DNA of 64,000 nt from Hondaea fermentalgiana (taxonomy: Eukaryota; Sar; Bigyra; Thraustochytrida; Thraustochytriidae): NCBI GenBank assembly GCA_014084085.1, contig NPFB01000012.1, positions 483,161 through 547,160 of the forward strand. The letters run 5' to 3'. Within the stretch, counting starts at the first letter, position 1. Every line of letters starts with the position of its first letter. Shown here piece after piece: positions 57,795 through 64,000 of this stretch. Position numbers and translations under genes: made by a program. The notes beneath the pieces were generated by a model. That model did no database searches. It had not been told where the DNA came from and saw only the letters and a list, made by a program, of their open reading frames with translations.

Positions 57795-58586
57795 TTAATG
57801 CGCGGCCTTTGTCTCGGTGTCGTCGTCGACTTTAAACTCGCCTCGACGACTTGTCATGCGCATGGCAGTGGCCGTTGCTAAACCGGGCGCCGAGCGAATT
57901 TCCAAGCTGCTCATGACCGATTCGAGCCCCTTGTGGTTAAGCGAGTTCAGGAACTCGCGAAAAAGGCCCTTCTCCATATCCCGAAAGACGTGACGCTGCG
58001 CCTCGACGAAAATACTGTCCACAATCTGATTGTCCGCCGTCTCGTAAAAGATGCGCTTGCGCAGACCGTCGAGCATGTCGCTCGGCACGCAGACCTCTGT
58101 AGGAGCATTTTCATCGAGATACTCTGTGAAAATGTGTTTGGCATGCAAGCGCATATCTGCCGCCGACGATCCAGTGATACCCAGCAGCCGATTGGGTTTC
58201 CAGTTCATGTTCTGGAAGGACTCGACAGCGTTCCAAAAGAGAATACCCTCGTTGACAAGTCGCACCGTTGCAAACGCGTAAAATAGCATCGTGGCGCGTT
58301 CATTTTGAAGAATGCGCTCCAGAGAAATTGCAGTGTTCATTTCACCTTTGGAAGAGGCATCGCGGACTGCGTGGCCAATGTGCGTCCCTGTGACGCGGGA
58401 CGTCTCAATCTTGGTCTTAATCTTGCCAAAGTTTGCGACGGTATCGGTGCCCTTCTTCGTGCCAGAGTCGTTCTTGCCACCAAAGTTCTCGTCATAGAGC
58501 TCTTGGATCTCCTCTCGGGTGAGCTGATCGCGCAGCTGCTGTCGCGCCGCAAAGCCGGCCTCCAGCTTGCTCACGCGCCTGTCCAT
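57795..58586 (-). CDS. RGS-domain protein (regulator of G-protein signalling)
   Basis: A 263-residue protein. An RGS fold of about 120 residues lies between about 95 and 230: ISLERILQNERATMLFYAFA (compare F..LL.....L..F..FL), EGILFWNAVESFQNM (compare L.FW..V..F), AKHIFTEYLDENAP, and FVEAQRHVFRDMEKGLFREF (compare AQ..VY.LME.DSY.RFL). RGS proteins speed GTP hydrolysis by G-alpha subunits or serve as docking modules. The RGS core has an extended loop between FQNM and AKHIF. N-terminal residues are charged and probably helical; there is no DEP or kinase domain. ATG 58586 (MDRRVSKLEAGFAARQQL) is preferred over 58763. Confidence 0.8.
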   Translation of the reverse strand: MDRRVSKLEAGFAARQQLRDQLTREEIQELYDENFGGKNDSGTKKGTDTVANFGKIKTKIETSRVTGTHIGHAVRDASSKGEMNTAISLERILQNERATMLFYAFATVRLVNEGILFWNAVESFQNMNWKPNRLLGITGSSAADMRLHAKHIFTEYLDENAPTEVCVPSDMLDGLRKRIFYETADNQIVDSIFVEAQRHVFRDMEKGLFREFLNSLNHKGLESVMSSLEIRSAPGLATATAMRMTSRRGEFKVDDDTETKAAH

Positions 58587-59174
58587 GGTTCTCTCGCTGG
58601 TCCTCCCTTGTACTCGCGATCTCTCGTCGCGCCCGCGCTTGCGATCGCCGCGACAGGTTTCTGCACTCTCCCTGCCGACCGAGACTAGGCCAAACAAGAC
58701 AAGGCCAGGTCTCGCGCAGCGCGGCAATGCAAAAGCTCGATCGATACAACAACCAATTGACACTAAGAAAGACAGACTGACAGCCTGAGCTTATCAGACA
58801 TTCAGTCCACTTTGTGTGAAAAGATGGATTCCAAAGCTACCACCTGCGAACCCGCATGGTACAGATAAACAGCCGAGGCTTTCTCCAGGAAGCAAGGTCT
58901 GTTCACTTGATCCATTCATACTGCCTTCGAGGCTTAGTGCTGTGGTATTTGCTTAGGCTCAACGCTCTGGCGCCTTAGGCTATTCAAAGTGCACTTCACT
59001 AACTGACACGGACGCGGATCAGTCTGGAGTCCGAGAGAGACTTCGGTGATTCACGGAACGGACATATTTCAACGGCTACTTTTAGTTAGTCGAGCTCCGT
59101 GCGCGAGCGGCACGACTCCATTCCACAGCTCGGACTCATGAGTCGAGCCGAGAACGGAAGACCAGGTGGGAATC
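58587..59174. other. Divergent promoter region, 588 bases
   Basis: This region lies between the RGS and EF-hand gene starts. Mixed composition. No gene, repeat or obvious TATA element is seen. Confidence 0.4.
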
Positions 59175-59575
59175 ATGAACGCTGCCTATGAGAAGCTTCT
59201 GAATGAGCTCTTTGACGAGCTCGACGCCGACCGCAGCGAGTTCCTCGACGTGCGAGCATTTGCGCTCCTCGGCGAAGCCAGTACGTTCACACAACAATGG
59301 AAAAAAACACGGCGTGAAATTTCAAAGGGTACTGACACGCAGTAGTCAATGGCGCAAAGGTTCCCATGAATGAAGCCCAGGCACAGCTGGAAAGGGCTGA
59401 CAAAGATGGGGACGGCATGGTTTCCCGTAGCGAGTGGATCGATTTTTCTGTCATTCTTGGACGCCTCGACGAGCATACCTTTACAAAGGTTATTGGAGGG
59501 TATCTGCAAACCGTCCGCAAGATACAGGCAAAGCGACGAGCTCGCGCTGCAGCAGCCACCTTGGAAAGCAAATGA
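59175..59575 (+). CDS. Small EF-hand protein (one intron, tandem acceptor)
   Basis: A protein of about 112 residues from two exons, 59175-59280 and 59343-59575. Exon 1 encodes MNAAYEKLLNELFDELDADR and then SEFLDVRAFALLGEA. Exon 2 continues NGAKVPMNEAQAQLERADKD. The intron is GTACGT...CAG, 62 bases; a second AG three bases on (CAGTAG) would drop one codon. The second EF-hand loop (DKDGDGMVSRSE) is complete with Asp1, Asp3, Asp5 and Glu12. The first (DADRSEFLDVRA) lacks the Glu at 12 and probably does not bind calcium. A Lys/Arg/Ala-rich helix ends the protein. It likely acts as a calcium sensor; the partner is unknown. Confidence 0.75.
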
Positions 59576-59854
59576 CGCTTGCAAATCGGGGCGTGGAGGA
59601 AGCCAAATGTCGCATGGGACCTAGAGGAAATCCTGCTCGCATGCGGAAAAAACCCTTCAAAGAATTGGAAATTAATTTTAAGGCGTGCATGGCAGGTCGT
59701 CAAGTAAGAGCTGGATGGATTGGATATCTTTGCAAGATCTCGAGAGCGCAAGCGCGAGATTTCGTTGGAAAAGGACAATACAAAGCACACAAGGATAAAT
59801 GCCTATCTCTTCTTCGTTTCTCCCCTTCTCCATTATTCTTTCTTCTTATAAATT

Positions 59855-61558
59855 TTAAAGCTTCGCCTCCTTCTTGCCGTCGACATAGCGGTATGCAGGG
59901 CTACGCATGGTCACGAGCTCCTCGGCGGAGCTAGGATGAAGGCCCACGGTAGAATCAAAGTCCTTCTTGGTGGCACCCATCTTCATGGCAATGGCGACGC
60001 TCTGGATCATCTCCGCTGCGTGCTCGCCGCAAATGTGCACGCCAACGACACGATCAGACTCCGAGGCGACAATGATCTTCATGAGCATCTTGGTGTCAAC
60101 GCCAGTGAGCGTGTGGAGCATAGGCTTAAAGGTCGACTTGAAGACAGTCACATCCTTGTACTCCTCGACAGCCTGCTCCTCGGTCTGACCGCAGGACCCA
60201 ATCTCGTTCTTGCCGGCAAAGACAGCCGACGGGACGTACTCGTGGTCAGGCTTGCGGTCCATGCCGCCGTACACAGTATCCGCAAAGCAGTGGCCCTCCA
60301 TGAGCGCCACGGGTGTGAGCTGGATGCGGTCAGTGACGTCACCAATGGCGAAGATGGTGTCCACATTCGTCTTGGAGTACTCGTCGACAGGGATGGATCC
60401 ATCCTTGCGCACCTCAACGCCCGCAAGGTCGAGACCGAGGTCCTCCGTCTTCGGGGTACGGCCGGTAGCCATGAGGACGCAGTCGGCCTCGACCTCGTCG
60501 CCAGCCTCGGTCGTGATCTTGAGAGTTTCATCCGGGTTCTTCTCAATCTTGGCCGGGTTCGTGTTGAACTGAAGATCAATGTTGTCGAGCTTGGACATCT
60601 CGTCGGCAAGATGCTGGCGAACGTCGTCGTCGAATCCGCGCAAAAAGAGGTCGCGCCTGTACATGAGGGTGACCTTGGATCCAAAGCCTGCCATGATCAT
60701 GGCAAACTCGACAGCAATGTAGCCGCCGCCGACGACCACGAGGCGATCCGGGCGCTCCTTGAGATAAAAGATCTCGTTCGAGGTGATGGCCAGGTCCGCG
60801 CCCTCGATGCTCGGCTTGAAAGGCCAGCCACCAACAGAGATAAGCACACGCTCCGTCGTGAGGACCTCTTCCTTGCCGTCGGGGCCTGTAAGGACAACCT
60901 CGTGCGCGGACTTGAGGCGGCCGATGCCCTCAAAGGTCTCCACTCCGGCATTGCCCAGAATGCGGCCGTAGATGCCATTCAAGCGACTAATTTCCTTGTC
61001 CTTCTTCTCCATGAACGTGGACCAGTCGTGCGTCGGGTTCGAGATGCCGGACCAGCCGTATTGTTGGGCGGCGTGGAGATCGTGCGAAAAGAGCGAGCCG
61101 TAGACCATGAGCTTTTTCGGTACGCACTGCAAAAAACCAAAAGGGTAGAAAAATGTCACGAGCAATAATAATCCCAGCGACGTCAATTGTCATGTGCGCA
61201 ACTAAAAAGCGAAAGTAAACTGCCCGGTTGAACTTACGCCAACGTTTACGCAGGTGCCACCAATGGCAGCGTAGTGAGGCGGGCCGTGGTGCATGGACGC
61301 TTCGATGAGGGCAACCTTGGCGCCATGGGTGGCAGCTTTTGTATCATCCGTCACAAGTGTTTCCTCGTCAACGTTAGCTTTCTCCGATTCAACTTGATTT
61401 GCTTTTGCATTGCTTAGGTTGCTTCACGAGAGCGCGCGCGCAAGTTTGCTTCATAACGTACCGATGCGGGAGCCACGCACGCCGCCCGAGCCGCCGCCAA
61501 TGACGATCAGGTCGTACATGTACTTGCCCTTGTTGGAGCCGCGCAGCATGGCCGACAT
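59855..61558 (-). CDS. Glutathione reductase (three exons), C-terminal AKL
   Basis: A 488-residue FAD-dependent disulfide reductase, from exons 61462-61558, 61238-61335 and 59855-61126 (minus strand), introns GT..AG. Exon 1 has the FAD-binding YDLIVIGGGSGGVRGSRI. Exon 2 has GAKVALIEAS and GGTCVNVG. Exon 3 opens with CVPKKLM, so the redox motif CVNVGC is split by intron 2. The NADPH domain VVVGGGYIAVEFA is followed by MYRRDLFLRGFD, with the two Arg that select NADPH. ATGRTPKTEDL, the FAD motif FAIGDVTDRIQLTPVAL and the active-site HPSSAEELVT complete the family. Trypanothione- and thioredoxin-reductase features are absent. The tail KKEAKL ends in AKL, a permitted variant of the peroxisomal PTS1 signal. 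Confidence 0.93.
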
Positions 61559-62371
61559 GGTGCAGGGGGACTTTCTCAGAAGGATACTACGTCAACACAC
61601 AGCGACACAAACAGCGCTAAGGCGAGTCGGCGGCGGACGAGCTTGGGCTTTGCACGGTCTGCTGCGCAAGGGCGAGACGCGGGCACAAGCGAGGGCGCGA
61701 GCGCGAGCGAGCGGGCGAGCGAGCGGGCGAGGTTCTTGGCGTTGAAGCTTTGCAGGTGGAGCTGATGAGCCTGGTGCCGCTGCGACGCCTGGGTTTTAGC
61801 CTTTGGCTACCCGTAACACTAGGACCACAACACTCGGTAAAATTGAGCGGACGCGAGGCGACTTCGTCGCATGAAAGATCGGCGAGATGGCCATCTGGAT
61901 GCCGGATTTCGTTGCCGCACCCTGCAACATATCCCAATCTCGGTGGGCGAAAACGGTCGCAGGTGTCGCTGGCAAGACTCGTCATCGTCATCGTCATCGT
62001 CGTCGTCATCGTCGTCATCATTTGGGGCCAGCATCGGCAGCAGGAATGCCTTTGCCCGAGGTCAAAATGGTCTTTGCCCGAGGTCCAAAAAGCCGGCCAA
62101 ATGTAACATCAAGATGATCATGGTGATGACGATAGCTGGGAGGCAGGCCGGTTGGCATGCTGGTGAAGAGAATGGTCATGGTGGATGACGAATGATGAAC
62201 GATAATGATGATGATGATCAAAGTTCCAGTTGGAGCGAGAAGCAAGTAGCAAGAAGCACATTATACACTAGAACATCACATTTTGCATTGCTTCGAGATG
62301 TGCGTAGATTTGCTTGAAGTAGGTGCACATTAACTTCTCTGACCTTGAGAGTTGAAGCATATCTAGGGATT
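61559..62371. other. Intergenic with GTC/ATC and GAGC repeats
   Basis: The leader side of glutathione reductase (GAGC/GGGC repeats at about 61700-61732) is followed by a GTCATC trinucleotide tract (61978-62024) and a GATGAT run near 62203-62218. No gene is seen. Confidence 0.45.
61978..62024. repeat. GTC/ATC trinucleotide tract
   Basis: An imperfect run of GTC and ATC units (Asp/Val/Ile in all possible frames), a simple-sequence repeat. Confidence 0.8.
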
Positions 62372-62629
62372 TTACAGGTCGAAAATGTACACCTTGACTC
62401 CATCAAGCTTGACCGATGCATCACAGAGGTAGTCGATGGCCTGGGCCAGGAGCTGGTCAGTGGCGCAAAAAGGCTTTCCTCTGCTCCAACGTCGTTCGCA
62501 TTCTTTGGCGTGCGCGTGGTCCGGGTCGAAGATCACATCGTGGTTGCCGGCTGTGAGTACTCTATGACGATGCGGCTGCGATGCCATCCCGTCGACGAAT
62601 CCCTTCGCCTCCTCGATGTCACTCGCACC
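62372..62629 (-). pseudogene. Metallophosphoesterase (MPPED-like) fragment
   Basis: On the minus strand, ASDIEEAKGFVDGMASQPHR runs into HRVLTAGNHDVIFDP and then ATDQLLAQAIDYLCDASVKL. GNHD is the metal-binding motif III of calcineurin-like phosphoesterases, and the pattern (LPHKHK.V.AGNHD..FD, then YL.DS.V...G..IYG) is that of MPPED1/2 proteins. A stop (TAA) lies immediately before the block and another directly after VKVYIFDL, so the motifs for the other metal ligands (GD..H before, GH..H after) are missing. The simplest explanation is a truncated relic. A single internal exon without visible splice sites is less likely. Confidence 0.6.
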
Positions 62630-62850
62630 TTACTCCGTTCTGTTGTTGCTGCTGCGGCTGCTGCTGCTGATGATGATTATTATATATTTTCTCTTCTTCT
62701 TTTCATAAGGCACAACTTTTGCTTGCCACGGCGCTCGTCTTCATGATGCGGCAATGGCAAAATAAAAGTCAAACGGAGAATCTTGCAAAGAATGGTTAAA
62801 AGGGGATATACCCAAGTTTTGTTGGTTTGTTATAATTTGACAGGCCTAAC
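62630..62850. other. Short gap before the PRPP synthetase gene end
   Basis: CTG/GCTG repeats (about 62641-62680) run into a GAT/TTAT stretch. Nothing else is seen. Confidence 0.5.
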
Positions 62851-63954
62851 CTATTTGGTCTCGTAGTGCATCTTACGGATGAGCTCGGAAATCTCGGGTG
62901 CGACGGAAATAATCTCGAGCTTGTCGCCAAGCGCGGCCCGATCAGACTCGCGCACAGGCACCGTGTTGAGCACAACGATCTTTTCGATACCAGCCTTGGC
63001 GAGACGGGCCGCGGCCTCGCCGTTGAAAAGTGCGTGGCTGCAGTACACAGAAACGCTCTTGGCGCCAGCTGAATGAAGCGCGTCAATGGCAGCGCAGGTG
63101 GTTGATCCAGACTCCATAATGTCCTCAACGATAATGACGGACTTGCCTTTGACATTGCCAACGAGGTCGACGCTACGCGGCGTCGGCGTGCCATCCGGCG
63201 AAGGTGGTGGCGGAGTGCGAATGATGGTGGCAAGGTCGATGGGCGTGTCGAGCGCCTCCGAGAGTGCAACCTTGAAATTCTTCGCTTTTGTGAGGCAAGA
63301 CGCGTGGGGCGAGACAACGGCGAGACCCTCGCTCTCCTCGGCCAAGCTTTTGATAATATTGGCCAACTCTCGCGGTACGAAATCGGCGGCGCGAAGCGTC
63401 TCGATGGGCGTCCGCTCGAAAAAGCCTTCGGCCATGCCTTGGCCTGGGGGATGAATGTCAACGGCAATCACGCTCTGCGCACCGGCAACCTCCATCATGC
63501 GCGCCACATCAGCAGCAGCAAGGTTGGAGCGCGCATAGTTCCAGTCCGTGCGGCTCTTGGTCGGCGCCGAGTGTGCGAGCGAGCGCATGTATCCAAAGTA
63601 AGGAACCACAACGGTGACGCGCTTGGCGCTTGCATGCCGAGCGGCGCTCACCATGAGGAGAAGCTCCATGAGATTCTCGTTCACGGGCGGCGACGTAGGC
63701 TGCACGATGTAAACGTCCTTTCCTCGGACCGACTCGTCGAGCTTGACACTCACCTCGCCGTCCGCAAAGCGCTTCACGTTGGACCGTCCCACAGAGACGC
63801 CGAGGTGCTGCGCAACCTCCTCGGCCAACGCCAGGTTGCTGTTTCCTGCAAACACCTTGAGCTCGCCGCAGCCGGGCGTAAAGTCATTGTTCAAAGAGCA
63901 CAGGTGCGGTTTCTTGGCCGAGGACACGGGCTTGGTGCGCGACTGCGTCCGCAT
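62851..63954 (-). CDS. Ribose-phosphate pyrophosphokinase (PRPP synthetase), atypical; may extend past the right edge
   Basis: A 367-residue member of the PRPP synthetase family, which makes PRPP from ribose-5-phosphate and ATP for nucleotide synthesis. Clear family blocks are FAGNSNLALAEEVAQHLGV, RFADGEVSVKLDESVRG and KDVYIVQPTSPPVNENLMEL, RVTVVVPYFGYMR, and the PRPP loop SVIIVEDIMESGSTTCAAID. Departures: the ATP-site segment after PYFGYMR lacks the usual KQDRK pattern and is followed by an unusual SLAHSAPTKSRTDWNYARSN. The ribose loop has EDIMESGST in place of DDxxDTxxT. VVSPHASCLTKAK replaces VVSPDAGGAKRA. These suggest a divergent subgroup or a PRPS-associated regulatory protein. The frame has no stop to base 64000, so ATG 63954 may not be the true start. 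Confidence 0.78.
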   Translation of the reverse strand: MRTQSRTKPVSSAKKPHLCSLNNDFTPGCGELKVFAGNSNLALAEEVAQHLGVSVGRSNVKRFADGEVSVKLDESVRGKDVYIVQPTSPPVNENLMELLLMVSAARHASAKRVTVVVPYFGYMRSLAHSAPTKSRTDWNYARSNLAAADVARMMEVAGAQSVIAVDIHPPGQGMAEGFFERTPIETLRAADFVPRELANIIKSLAEESEGLAVVSPHASCLTKAKNFKVALSEALDTPIDLATIIRTPPPPSPDGTPTPRSVDLVGNVKGKSVIIVEDIMESGSTTCAAIDALHSAGAKSVSVYCSHALFNGEAAARLAKAGIEKIVVLNTVPVRESDRAALGDKLEIISVAPEISELIRKMHYETK

Positions 63955-64000
63955 TGAGATCTGCGGCGTGCGCGGCTTCTCGTCCTCTGGGGTCGTCGTC

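Noticed and set aside
59936..61168. 410-codon + strand frame across glutathione reductase
   Set aside because: Antisense shadow of a well-conserved enzyme; His/Leu/Val/Asp-rich with no motif.

Overview
The window is nuclear DNA from a GC-rich, gene-dense eukaryote. The best fit is a thraustochytrid (Labyrinthulomycetes, stramenopiles) or a close relative. This rests on an ELO fatty-acid elongase of the polyunsaturated type, a three-histidine-box membrane desaturase, flagellar genes (enkurin, an IFT25-like protein, a BART-domain protein), few and short introns, and long GC-rich leaders full of microsatellites. The organism call is inference. There is no operon structure, phage, IS element or CRISPR array. 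No tRNA or rRNA was recognised by eye.

I support about 34 protein genes and four decayed gene fragments. Most genes are single-exon. Introns with clear GT..AG borders are seen in the Rab1-type GTPase (one), a small EF-hand gene (one) and glutathione reductase (two).

Layout. 0-5 kb: membrane fatty-acyl desaturase, then a mitochondrial-type methionyl-tRNA synthetase. 5-11 kb: two divergent unknown nuclear-looking proteins, possibly distant paralogues, separated by repeats; a frame-broken minus-strand relic; an ARM-repeat protein; a 100-N assembly gap. 11-18 kb: TPR-methyltransferase fusion, class 3 lipase, S49 membrane peptidase, E2 ubiquitin-conjugating enzyme. 19-28 kb: Rab1, PHD-finger protein, a divergent pair (C1orf109/AIRIM-like and NCA2/DGS1-like), and trimethyllysine/gamma-butyrobetaine dioxygenase-like protein. 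28-32 kb: small membrane protein, BART-domain protein, arrestin-like protein, duplicated-domain protein. 32.2-37.8 kb is gene-poor. 37.8-44.2 kb: SPX protein, small membrane protein, enkurin, IFT25-like protein, unknown basic protein. 44-49.9 kb: a temptin / copper monooxygenase / cytochrome b561 fusion, BAHD-like acyltransferase, CRAL-TRIO protein. 49.9-56.3 kb: BUD23-like methyltransferase, an inverted pair of decayed paralogues, TOM40, ELO elongase. 56.6-64 kb: MORN protein, RGS protein, EF-hand protein, glutathione reductase, a metallophosphoesterase fragment, and an atypical PRPP synthetase at the right edge.

The genes do not form one pathway. Recurrent themes are lipid metabolism (desaturase, elongase, lipase, CRAL-TRIO, NCA2), mitochondrial function (MetRS, NCA2, TOM40, carnitine synthesis) and the flagellum. 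The most unusual items are the self-contained ascorbate-type monooxygenase/b561 fusion and the inverted pair of broken paralogues.
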